Shown here piece by piece: positions 1-8,756 of a DNA stretch of 64,000 nucleotides. The stretch covers positions 103,264,007-103,328,006 of the forward strand of contig OZ038382.1 in the NCBI GenBank assembly GCA_964036045.1, read 5' to 3'. This stretch comes from Eutreptiella sp. 'Long Island Sound 2002'. Lineage: Eukaryota > Euglenozoa > Euglenophyceae > Eutreptiales > Eutreptiaceae. Positions within the stretch are counted from its first letter, which is position 1; the number at the start of each line of letters is the position of its first letter. The notes beneath the pieces are model-generated. The model was not told the DNA's origin. It worked only from the letters and a program-made list of their open reading frames with translations, and ran no database searches. The translations under genes were made by a program, and so were the position numbers.

Positions 1-630
1 AATACCACTAACACCAACCAGGGAGGCGGTAAAGGGAGGGACAACCTACGTGCCATGAACGAGGATCCAACTGATGCAGGCACACCCCCCGTGTTTTACT
101 GCCGACCTGTCAATGACAAGGGGGGACCTTGTCATGCCTCTGACTGCGATCTTCGCAGTGGCTGTATGCTGCAGATGAAACGTCAGCAGCATACTAAAGA
201 TGGGAAAACTGTGACCCATCAGGACCACTTCAGGTGTACCATCACCTGTGGTTACTGTGGCAAACGTCGTCATTATGAGGACGAATGCCACATCAAGAAA
301 CGCGAGAGTGACAAACTCAAGCGTCAGGAGGCGGAGCGCCAGAAGACCCCGACGCCCGCCAGAAATCCCCCGAATGGGGATAAAAGTAAGGGAGGTGGCA
401 AGGGGGGTGGCAAAACTGGACCCCCTAACCCCCAGAGGCGCTCATCAGCGCCCGTTGCTACGCCTACTCCTGCTGCTACACCCGCTCCTGCCGCAGGTGT
501 CCCCCAGAAGCGCCCCCAAGGGGATAACGCTACCCCTGAGGGGAAGAATTCTAAGAAGAGGCGCTTGGCCTGGATGGCCAAGTCCCTCATGGCTGCAGGA
601 GTGGATGTGAAATTCCCTGATGAGGAATAG
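1..630 (+). CDS. gag: Gag (C-terminal part), nucleocapsid with CCHC knuckle
   Basis: Frame 1 is open from the first base, so the N-terminus and capsid lie upstream of the window. The visible part holds one zinc knuckle, CGYCGKRRHYEDEC (C-x2-C-x4-H-x4-C, about nt 247-288). A basic tail rich in Lys, Pro, Gly and Ala follows, ending in a KKRR cluster typical of RNA-binding nucleocapsid. Known role of the family: packaging of the element RNA into virus-like particles. The frame ends at UAG (628-630), and the next codon starts the pol frame without a shift. The same knuckle occurs in the Gag of G2 and G3 (CAFCGKRKHYEDEC), which supports homology. Confidence 0.85.
   Translation, partial: NTTNTNQGGGKGRDNLRAMNEDPTDAGTPPVFYCRPVNDKGGPCHASDCDLRSGCMLQMKRQQHTKDGKTVTHQDHFRCTITCGYCGKRRHYEDECHIKKRESDKLKRQEAERQKTPTPARNPPNGDKSKGGGKGGGKTGPPNPQRRSSAPVATPTPAATPAPAAGVPQKRPQGDNATPEGKNSKKRRLAWMAKSLMAAGVDVKFPDEE
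628..630 (+). promoter_or_regulatory. Gag-pol in-frame stop codon, candidate readthrough site (G1)
   Basis: UAG is followed by AGG GGC GGC TCC in the same frame as pol. No ATG occurs between this stop and the protease. G2 and G3 have UGA CGG at the homologous place, followed by a similar RGxSxxxxDLVFW reading. A single in-frame stop between gag and pol is used for readthrough in some retroelements. Use here is inferred, not shown. Confidence 0.6.
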
Positions 631-3600
631 AGGGGCGGCTCCGAAGAGGAGGACTTGGTTTTCTGGATCCTCGTGAAAATCGGGGATCAGGTTTTTCGAG
701 CAGTGCTTGATACCGGTGCAACACTTTCCATAGTGGCCCGGCGCCTGCTTAAAACTTTCAGGAAGACTAAGACTGTGGCCATAAGAGTAGGGGATGGGCG
801 TACCATCCATTCCTTGGGGGGGGTCGATGTGACCATATGTCTGGGCGACGAAACCGTGACCCAACACTGCAGAGTGTTGGACACTGACGCCTTTGACATT
901 GTCATTGGCACTGACTTTCTAAGAAGAAACCCCCAGGTTAAAATGCTGTCCCTACAGCGTCCTTACTCTTTGCACTGCGACTTTGGCAGTGGGCTATTCT
1001 CCGTTCCTTTGGAGCTGTCAGGACGAAAAGAGTCTGGGCTGCGCTACGCAGCCAAGACGAACTATCGTACTGAAAACTACCAACTGGCCCGTCATGTTCT
1101 CGAAAATGGACTGGCGGCCCTTCAGGTAAACCTGGATGAGATCCAGGTGGAATTGTTTGCGAGCCAACAACAGCACATCATGCAGTTGTACTGCTCGAAA
1201 CAAATGAACAATGCTTTCCGTTTCTTCTGGAAAGCAATGGGCCTAGCGTATGCTAACCCTCCCTTCTCCCTGCTCGCGGAGGTCCTAACCAAGATCGCTT
1301 ATGAGGGAGGAAGGGTTGTTATGTGCACCCCTGACTGGGGTTGCTCTGGTGAACATGCTTACTGGCGCCGTATGCTTGACCGAATGACCGTGGGAAGAGT
1401 GCAACTCCCCGACGGCCCCATCTATGTGCCTGAGGACTCAGACACAGCTATGCAGGCCCCTGAGTGGGCCAGTTTCCTGTCCATCATCGATGGATCTCTC
1501 AATCCTGTACCCCTGTGTGACCTGGACCAGGTGCTACTAAAAGAGGTCATGGCCGAAAATCGTGGCCTGACCCTTTATGATCTCAAAAATCGATCTCCTG
1601 AGCACCTATCTGCCACACTTACAGGGTGTGAGTCTCCTGATGACTATCTGGAACCTGCAGCTGTAAAAGAGGATGCTGACGACCAACTGTCTGAGATCGC
1701 CAGCACTATTCCCTCTGTTGATCCCAGCTGTGTTGACCTAAAACATAGTGCTTTCCTGGCCCAGCTGTTGCTAGAGGAGGTGGATCTAGAGTCAACCTCT
1801 GAACCTGCTTCCTCTGTTGGGAAACCAGTGCTACACATGCAGCCTGTGCACACAGGTGAACCCGTGGCCCGGAGTACTGATGCTCTGGCACGGCCTGCTG
1901 CTAATAACATGCCATTGTCTGAGCATGACACTCAAGAACTCCGACGGCTGTTGTACCTGAAGGCCGAAGGTATTGAGCGCCAAGAGCGGCTGCAATACCT
2001 CAGACAGACCTGGAAATACTCCATCTGGTCTGAGGAGGACGATGAGTCCTATACGCTGCCTGATCCTGAGATACCTCTAGTGTATTCTCTACACTATGGG
2101 CAGGAATGTCCCCCTGAGTGGGACGATGGTACTGTACCTGCCGAAACTGCTGATCGGCATAAGAAGAAAGAAGATGGAAAAAGCAATCTCCATGCTGAGG
2201 AGGATCTCCTTCAGAAAGTCGAGAGTCTTAACCTTGACCCCCGCCTGAAGAAACTGCTTATAACCTATGAGGAGGTGTTCGGCGCCTTGCCGCTTCCCCT
2301 ATCTTGTAAAAAACTGGTCCAGATGGACCTGAAATTGAAACCAGAATTTGAAAAGACGCGAGTGAGGCGTCGTCCCTATCCCGCTCCACAGGAACAGGTT
2401 GAAGAGATCGAGCGCCAGGTCCAAGAATGCATTGATGCTGGCCTCGTTGAAGAGTACAAACATGGGGACTATCCCCATCACTGCAGCCCCTGTTTCCTTG
2501 TTGCTAAACCAGGGTCGACTGCTCTACGTCTTGTTGTAGACTATGGTGAGGTCAACAAAAAAACCCAGAACCACTCAGGGAGTATTCCTAACATGGAAAA
2601 CACCCTGGAGCGTATTGCCAAATGCAGGTATAAGACCAAAATGGACAAACGCTCTGGTTTCTGGCAGGTTGACCTAACCGCCGCAGCTCAGGAGCTGCTT
2701 GCCTTTATAACCCCTAAGGGTCGTGTCTTCAAGTGGAAGGTTATGCCTTTCGGGGTGGCTAACGCCCCAGCGCTCTTCCAGGAGCTTATGAACAAAATTT
2801 TGTACATACTGAGGCGCAGGCCTCTAGTACAAGAGTTGATTTCTCGGGGTGCAGAAATGGAGGCTCACATCGACGACGTGAGTTTGGGTACTAATACCAA
2901 AGAGGACCACGTCCTTCTCCTCCGTGAATTCTTCACTGTCTGTCAAGAAAACCATCTCCGAATCAAACTCGAAAAATGTGAGTTTATGAAAGAGGAGATG
3001 GAGTATTTGGGTTTCGACGTGGGGTATGGCTGGTGGAAACCAGCCGCGTCTAAGATGCAGCCCCTACAGGACATGCAGATTGGCGATGACCCTAAGAAGG
3101 GTCTACACGATGTGAGGAGTTTTGTGGGCGCCTGTAATTTCTTTCGGCGTCACATCCACAATTTTACTTACTCCTCTGCACCCCTCACTGACCTAATCAA
3201 GAAAGCTACTCCCTGGAGGTGGACCTCCAGAGAGGAAGAGTGTTTCCAGGAGTTGAAGAAGAAGATTGCCTCCTCCAACTGCCTGGGAGTGCCCCGCCCT
3301 GAGGGCGAGATAGTCCTGATCACTGATGCCAGTGATGTAGGGGGGGGAGGTACGATCTATCAATGGCAGGAGCTTAACCCCGCTGAACTAACCCACTGCC
3401 ATTATCGTACTACTGGACTGAACCGTGATGGTTCGTTGAAACATGACTATCCTACCAGTGAGTGGCGACTGGTGCCACTGGGACACTGGAATTGGAAATG
3501 GAACCAAGCGCGTTCCAACTACAGCACCTATGACCAGGAACTCCTGGCCGGTATGTTGGTGCTATCGTCACAGTCCCGACTCCTGGGGTCTAACCCTATT

Positions 3601-5433
3601 GTCTGGCTGTGTGACCAGGAGCCTGTGAAGTCTTTTCAGAAGGGCCCACCACCAGAAAAAGCGAAGCTAAAACGGTGGTGGACTTACCTGAGCCAGTTCA
3701 GGCTGACAGTGCATCATATCCCCGGGATTAAGAATCAACTGTCGGACTATATATCGCGCAACAACTTCGATGCGCTTATTGGTGAGAGCTCTGAGGCGCT
3801 CGCCAAAGAGGCTTTCAAGCGTATGGATGTCCAGCTTGACCTGTCCATGCGCACTGCTGGAATCCTGGAGGGTTGGAGTCTAACCGACTATCAGTCAGAG
3901 TATGAAGAAATTCTCCAAACCCTCAGCACTGGTCTCGAACCCCGTGTCATTGACGGGCACCAGTGGTATAAAAACAATCAGTACCTCTTCTACGAGGACC
4001 GAATTGTTGTGCCTGAGGCACGACTAGATGGGTGCCTACAGTGGTCCCATCTCAGTTCTGGTCACACTGGCGCTAATCGCTCAGTGGACTTCTTCCGTGA
4101 GTGTTTCTACTCTAGTCTAACCCTGACTGAACTGAGGTCGCGTATGCAGACCATTGTGGATGCTTGTGGCTGTCATGCCAGCAAGCAGAGCGACAGTAGG
4201 GATAGGGGTCTGATCTCCAGCTTACCCATACCCTATTGTGCTAACTCTCTTCTCTACGTGGATTACATCCACGGCTTACCACGCTTTGGCGGCTATGATA
4301 GTTGCCTCGTGGTCACCTGTGGTCTATCTCGCTTCACCCGTGTGTTCCCTTGCAATAAGAAAATCACAGGTGAGCAGACTGTAAAAATGTTGGTCGAACA
4401 AGGGTTCGAACCCTATGGAGCACCCAAACAGGTGCACTCTGATGAAGATGTATGCATCCGCAGTGACACTGGGTGGTACAAACGAGTGCTAAATGCCCTC
4501 ACCGTGGAGGTAACCACAGGTGTGCCCTACACTCACACGTCTAACCCTCTCTGTGAGAGACAGAACCGTGTGGTGGAGCAAAACTTAAGAATCCTGATGA
4601 AACAGGAGCGCACCAAGGACTGGGTACGCCTAGTGCCCTGGGCAGTTCTGTCCATGAACTCACAGCGGAGCTCTTCTACGGGTTTCACCCCCCACGAACT
4701 GTTCCATGGAGGACGACCTGCTTGGTTCTTCAAAAGCCCCTTTCCTGAGGACTTCAAGAGCCCTGTGGGAGATTGGCTAGAATACAAGCAGTCTCTGGCT
4801 AACCAGGCTGGTACTAACCTGAGGCACATTCGTGACCGTGAACAGAGCCGACGGAACCGCCTACGGCGACCTGCCAGCTTCAAGGTTGGTGACCTTGTTT
4901 TGGTACACCATTCACGCCTACCCTCCTGGCCACGTAACTGCCTACAGGACCCTTACTTTGGACCCTATCGTATCATCAGGATAGATGGATCCAGGATCCA
5001 TGTCAGGTGCAGTCCACGTCTAGGTGGTGAACTGCTATGTGCTCCTAAGCAGTTGAGGCACTATCACTCCCCTGACGATTTGTCTTCGGATGAGTGGCGC
5101 CTCAGCGACAGTGAGATTGAACGTATAGACCTAGAGAACGCTGCCAGTCCAGAGGAGGCAGACGAACTCGAAGAGATGACTGCCGATGAGATGGCAGTCG
5201 ATGGTTACTACGTGGCTGCAGGTATTGCTCGCCACGAGTATAAACAGGGCTGGAAATTCCTTACCCTGTGGGATGGCTATGGGTTGTCCGAGGCGACCTG
5301 GGAACCTATGTCAGCCTTCATACAACCAGATGGGAGTATCAACCCCATCTTCCGCACTTACCTCGTTGAGAACAACGAGGGGCGGCTCCTAACCCGTGCT
5401 GAGACTATGTCCCAGCGTAAGAAGCGAAACTAA
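631..5433 (+). CDS. pol: Pol polyprotein: protease, Dam-like domain, RT, RNase H, integrase, chromodomain (intact)
   Basis: About 1600 codons are open with no break. I count from the TTG at 655 only for reference, since translation probably enters from gag. Protease: DTGATLSIV, Asp at nt 709. Dam-like domain: about nt 1147-1480, with ANPPF at 1252-1266 and CTPDWG near 1324. RT: about 2350-3040, with first Asp in KMDKRSGF (2644), FGVANAPALFQ, and HIDDV (2866-2880) in place of YxDD. RNase H: LITDASDVGGGG, Asp at 3325. Integrase: HLSSGH zinc region near 4045, then Asp 4261, Asp 4441 and Glu near 4555. Chromodomain: about 5200-5380 (WDGYGLSEATWEP). The final integrase zinc Cys seen in G2/G3 (CRSC) is Ser here (CHAS). 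All catalytic residues checked are present, so this copy may be competent. Confidence 0.93.
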   Translation, partial: RGGSEEEDLVFWILVKIGDQVFRAVLDTGATLSIVARRLLKTFRKTKTVAIRVGDGRTIHSLGGVDVTICLGDETVTQHCRVLDTDAFDIVIGTDFLRRNPQVKMLSLQRPYSLHCDFGSGLFSVPLELSGRKESGLRYAAKTNYRTENYQLARHVLENGLAALQVNLDEIQVELFASQQQHIMQLYCSKQMNNAFRFFWKAMGLAYANPPFSLLAEVLTKIAYEGGRVVMCTPDWGCSGEHAYWRRMLDRMTVGRVQLPDGPIYVPEDSDTAMQAPEWASFLSIIDGSLNPVPLCDLDQVLLKEVMAENRGLTLYDLKNRSPEHLSATLTGCESPDDYLEPAAVKEDADDQLSEIASTIPSVDPSCVDLKHSAFLAQLLLEEVDLESTSEPASSVGKPVLHMQPVHTGEPVARSTDALARPAANNMPLSEHDTQELRRLLYLKAEGIERQERLQYLRQTWKYSIWSEEDDESYTLPDPEIPLVYSLHYGQECPPEWDDGTVPAETADRHKKKEDGKSNLHAEEDLLQKVESLNLDPRLKKLLITYEEVFGALPLPLSCKKLVQMDLKLKPEFEKTRVRRRPYPAPQEQVEEIERQVQECIDAGLVEEYKHGDYPHHCSPCFLVAKPGSTALRLVVDYGEVNKKTQNHSGSIPNMENTLERIAKCRYKTKMDKRSGFWQVDLTAAAQELLAFITPKGRVFKWKVMPFGVANAPALFQELMNKILYILRRRPLVQELISRGAEMEAHIDDVSLGTNTKEDHVLLLREFFTVCQENHLRIKLEKCEFMKEEMEYLGFDVGYGWWKPAASKMQPLQDMQIGDDPKKGLHDVRSFVGACNFFRRHIHNFTYSSAPLTDLIKKATPWRWTSREEECFQELKKKIASSNCLGVPRPEGEIVLITDASDVGGGGTIYQWQELNPAELTHCHYRTTGLNRDGSLKHDYPTSEWRLVPLGHWNWKWNQARSNYSTYDQELLAGMLVLSSQSRLLGSNPIVWLCDQEPVKSFQKGPPPEKAKLKRWWTYLSQFRLTVHHIPGIKNQLSDYISRNNFDALIGESSEALAKEAFKRMDVQLDLSMRTAGILEGWSLTDYQSEYEEILQTLSTGLEPRVIDGHQWYKNNQYLFYEDRIVVPEARLDGCLQWSHLSSGHTGANRSVDFFRECFYSSLTLTELRSRMQTIVDACGCHASKQSDSRDRGLISSLPIPYCANSLLYVDYIHGLPRFGGYDSCLVVTCGLSRFTRVFPCNKKITGEQTVKMLVEQGFEPYGAPKQVHSDEDVCIRSDTGWYKRVLNALTVEVTTGVPYTHTSNPLCERQNRVVEQNLRILMKQERTKDWVRLVPWAVLSMNSQRSSSTGFTPHELFHGGRPAWFFKSPFPEDFKSPVGDWLEYKQSLANQAGTNLRHIRDREQSRRNRLRRPASFKVGDLVLVHHSRLPSWPRNCLQDPYFGPYRIIRIDGSRIHVRCSPRLGGELLCAPKQLRHYHSPDDLSSDEWRLSDSEIERIDLENAASPEEADELEEMTADEMAVDGYYVAAGIARHEYKQGWKFLTLWDGYGLSEATWEPMSAFIQPDGSINPIFRTYLVENNEGRLLTRAETMSQRKKRN
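1147..1480 (+). other. Dam-like (N6-adenine methyltransferase-like) domain within pol of G1
   Basis: Between protease and RT the protein reads VELFASQQQHI..., then LAYANPPFSLL, then VVMCTPDWG and a VGRVQLPDGPIY-like end. The order (hydrophobic strand plus ASxxxHxxxxY, NPPF, VVxxxPxW, closing beta segment) follows phage Dam-type and DIRS-element methyltransferase domains. There NPP[YF] is catalytic motif IV. Assignment is from motif order only. G2 has NPRF and G3 has NPSY at this position, so their copies have probably lost activity. An inactive fold kept for structure is the main alternative. Confidence 0.55.
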
Positions 5434-5784
5434 TTACCCTGTGTCAGTCTACTGACCCTGTCTGTGCCCTGCAGACCCACGCCTATGGTTTCCAGCGTGA
5501 GCCAGGTGGCCGCTTATCAAGATTGCAGCCACCCAGCGAGTGTTTGCCTTGTTGACCATGTGTTGCATGGGTACTGCCCTAATGTAATGACCTTGGTGAG
5601 CCAACGAAGAACGGTGGCTTTCTACACCAGGGGGGAATGACAAGCAAGGTGTTATGAGGCAAGGTGTGTCTTCCCTCCTTGGGGACAAGCGAGCCCACAG
5701 TTAGGACCCCTGACTGGTCCAGACCCATGGAGTTCTACCCTTCCTTACAGGGTTTACCATACCCCTAAGTGTGCTACGTATTTC
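5434..5784 (+). other. G1 sequence between pol and the shared 3' block
   Basis: No coding frame of note. I see no clear match to G3, whose pol stop lies only a few tens of bases from the shared block. This stretch is therefore G1-specific or was lost from G3. Confidence 0.5.
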
Positions 5785-6880
5785 TGTATGTGTGAGTGTG
5801 CTATTCCTAGGGTCCTGAGAGCAAGCCGCAGAAGTGGTGTCCTAATTTTACCCAAGTCTGCGCCCTTGCTAAACCTGGAGGGTTGGCTTATTGATGCCAC
5901 GGGGTACGTCCCGGGTCTCCCCTCCCCTATGTGCCCAATTTCTGTGCTGGCGCAAAACCTTGGGGGAATACCCAGCGTGCTAATCCAGGTATTGTTTTCC
6001 CTACCTATCTGTCTACTACATGGTGGGGTGGCCAAAAGCTATGAAGGCATGCAAAACGCCTGTCTGCTATGTGGCCAAAACACTGACCTAACCACTGTCA
6101 CAGCCCACCAACCCAGCTAAAATTGCAGGAAAAGGGTGGGACAGTGACACACCCCCTACAGGTCCTACACACCCTACAGTGGCACCATCCTGGTGGGCGA
6201 GCACTGGGCAACTGGCTCTAGCCCCCACTCAGGACTACCACTCCTACACGCACACTCTACTGGGCGTTGCGAAGGTGAAGGTCTCATGGGTCCTAGCGAC
6301 CCTCCTGTGAAATGGCAAGAGAACACAGCGCTACTAAGCAACTGTGGCCTGACAGGGGACGCCACAACGCGTTTCCCCTGCTAGGGCTTGGAGGGAAGGG
6401 GTGCTCTCGTTGCGTGCACAGCGCGGATGTCGTTGAGGTCGAACTGTCCTCGCCAGTACTGGCTGAGGCACAGTGATTTCATTTGTGATCAGCGCCCCTG
6501 TTTTTCCGGGGCAGAAAAATGGTAGCCGCCGAAGGCAGCTGCTGCGTGCACCAATCACCCTTAACCTCTCCCACCTGTACAAAAGAGGCAGATGGAGGGG
6601 CGTTTGCGACTGTGGAACCAAGCCACACTCCAGGTATTATACCCTTCTCAGTGTGACCTACAATACGCTGTTCGCAAACACGCTGCAGATGCAGCTACCC
6701 CTGTCAAGCAAGCAAGCTTTAAGAAACTCCTCGGGTGCTCTTAAAGAACGTACCGAGGAGCCTCTGGGTAACCTAAACAAGGTTTACCGTGCGCAACTCG
6801 CGTGGCCTACCCTTTAATGCATCATGTGCACGCAGGGAAGGGAGGCTGAAACACATACTCAACCAGGAGGTGAGCTCCTC
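5785..6880 (+). repeat. Conserved 3' non-coding block shared with G3
   Basis: Matches G3 at about 37770-38883 in reverse complement. The first 300 bp agree at roughly 19 of 20 positions by eye, and similarity falls gradually toward 6880. The match starts sharply at GTATGTGTGAG. Both copies leave a frame of about 110 codons open (5788-6120 here) with a hydrophobic run IPSVLIQVLFSLPICLL. However, substitutions between copies fall on all three codon positions and mostly change the amino acid, so coding constraint is not supported. TATA-like motifs (GGTATTATAC near 6634 and its G3 counterpart) lie inside. Confidence 0.75.
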
Positions 6881-8036
6881 CTGGGCTAACCTACCTTACT
6901 CACCATGCATCGTGTGAATGCCGCATTGAAACGAACACAAAACAAACCTAAGCGTTTTAAGCAACTCAACTTGAACGCCACGGCCGCACACGAACAAACG
7001 CTTACCTGTGAAGAAGGAAACAAGGGTGAATTAGGGATACAGGTGAAGCGACACAGCGTGTGGATGCCTAGATTAGGCACATGCATCGAGAGCACAGCGC
7101 ATATTCTAACCCTACGTGCGCGCTGCGCGCTCCATTCGCATCACATACCTTTCATTCCTGCTTTCACCTGTGCAGAGCACGAGAGATGAACACCCGACCC
7201 CCCAACGAGCACAGCGTTGACAACCCTAACGTTTTGACGGAACAAGCAACACGAACGCAATGCGTGAGTGTGAAGTGACACAGACATACCTGAGAGACGG
7301 GTTGTTGAACTGCTCTGTGGTGTGGGCTGATTTTGAATGCTTTACTCTGAAGTTTATAGAAATTTTGATGCAACTGTGCAAAAATTTTCTTTAAAACTTT
7401 AAAAACTACGGCTCATACCTTCTTTTCCAAAAGCCGCTTTCGCTTGCGCAACCCTTTTCTTGGCGTCCGCTTCCTTTGCGCTTGTCTGCGACTTTAAGTT
7501 ATGTGTAAAAATGACGATTTCCCGCGTGGTTTCGTCGATTTTCAACGATTTCACTTGCTAAATCGCAACCCCTTCCGCAAAACCGCAGGAATCACTCCCT
7601 GCTGGTTCCATTTTCTATTTTTTCCAGCTCCTGGGGGTTTGTGTCCTCCATTGGGAGTATTGCTCCGCCCTGGCCCTTGGTCAGGACGTTTACTAAAACG
7701 CGGTTTATACGACGATAGCCGTCCGCATTAGAGCGTTCGACTGTACCCTAGTGGACAGACACATGTGCTCTGGACAGGGAGTCCTGGGTTCAATTCCCAC
7801 TGCCCCCACACTTTTTCCAGAGGTTTTCGCCGACCGCCGGCGACTTTTGAGGAATGCCCCTGCTAAGGGACATCATTCACGGTACATTACACTGTTTTTC
7901 AAGGGTCCCCACAGTGTGATAGGCTTCTATGAAGTGATCAGGATGTTTTTGGTAAGTTTAATGCATTTTCTGAGGTAATTTTGGGAATATTTGAGCCCTT
8001 TTCCTTGGTCCTACTAGCTTGATCAACTAGTACTCC
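6881..8036 (+). other. G1 distal 3' non-coding region
   Basis: Lower-similarity continuation of the non-coding part up to the polypurine tract. No credible coding frame. It carries a tRNA-like segment near 7700-7810. Confidence 0.55.
7700..7810 (+). repeat. tRNA-like segment in the G1 3' region
   Basis: Holds a good B-box/T-arm, CCTGGGTTCAATTCCCA (7782-7798), and an A-box-like TAGCCG...TTAGAGC upstream, spaced as in a tRNA with a long variable arm. The ends do not pair as an acceptor stem, so this is not a tRNA gene. Its T-arm closely matches the tRNA-like piece in the G3 LTRs. Confidence 0.45.
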
Positions 8037-8043
8037 AGGGGGG
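8037..8043 (+). other. Polypurine tract of G1
   Basis: AGGGGGG directly precedes AGTAAGAAAAAG. G3 has AAGGGGGG followed by the same 12 bases, which fixes the LTR start in both. Primes plus-strand DNA synthesis in LTR elements. Confidence 0.8.
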
Positions 8044-8756
8044 AGTAAGAAAAAGTCACTGCCATGTCTTTCTTGGAGGGCTTGATCCAGGCTAAGCCCC
8101 CCTTAAAACCCTTTGTTGATGCTGAGACAAACTTAAGTGTTTTTATCTCTCTTTTGTTGCCTAAAGTACACTTTCTCAAGGTAACTAGGGTTGTGACCCT
8201 AGCCCCCCCCATGAAGTTCACCCCTACCACTCAACTGAGCGGAGGTACCTTCCTTCATGGAGGACATACCAAAATAAATCAGGCATTACATGCTTGTAGG
8301 CCTTGGAGGTTAAGCCTAAGTGGTCTTCCACCCCAAGACCCGTATACTCAATTGTTTCTACCACTTATTGTGGTCCTACTTTGTAACTGTTTCTGAATTC
8401 AGTTGCTTGGCCAAGTCATTGTCTGTGTGGTCCTGACATCTATGCCCCTCAGTCCTAACCAGCACCATTTCACCCAAAAGAGTGCACATGAAGTGCCTAT
8501 TGCAACCTCTGAGGCAAGGGTCTGACCAATTTTCATATAAAACCTTTTGCATTATCCATTTGTGATTGAATCTATGTTCATATACCTGCTTTGTCTATCT
8601 GCAGCCCTTCTGTGTTACACTGGATTACAAAACCAATCATTGATTCGATCCACTTTCACTCCTTGCTCTACTTGCTGCTTTGGTTTGGGGTTTCGAACTA
8701 CAAAACCTGCAGGAATACATCAAAAGACCTAGGGCATAATTCAAGGACATCTTTCT
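8044..8756 (+). repeat. 3' LTR of G1 (713 bp)
   Basis: Starts AGTAAGAAAAAGT next to the polypurine tract, as in G3, and ends CATCTTTCT just before the G2 coding sequence resumes. A TATA-like CATATAAAACC lies near 8535. Apart from the ends the sequence is unlike the G2/G3 LTR, so G1 belongs to a different LTR subfamily. Confidence 0.8.

Larger units (their letters stand above)
1..8756 (+). mobile_element. Ty3/gypsy chromodomain LTR retrotransposon G1 (5' end outside the window)
   Basis: The element runs from inside gag to the end of its 3' LTR. Order: gag C-terminus, in-frame UAG, pol (protease, Dam-like domain, RT, RNase H, integrase, chromodomain), about 2.6 kb of non-coding DNA, polypurine tract, 3' LTR. 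It stops at 8756, where the minus-strand element G2 resumes in mid-gene at 8757. G1 therefore inserted into G2. The pol frame is fully open, unlike G2 and G3, so this looks the youngest of the three. The 5' LTR, primer-binding site and left target-site duplicate lie left of the window. Confidence 0.9.
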
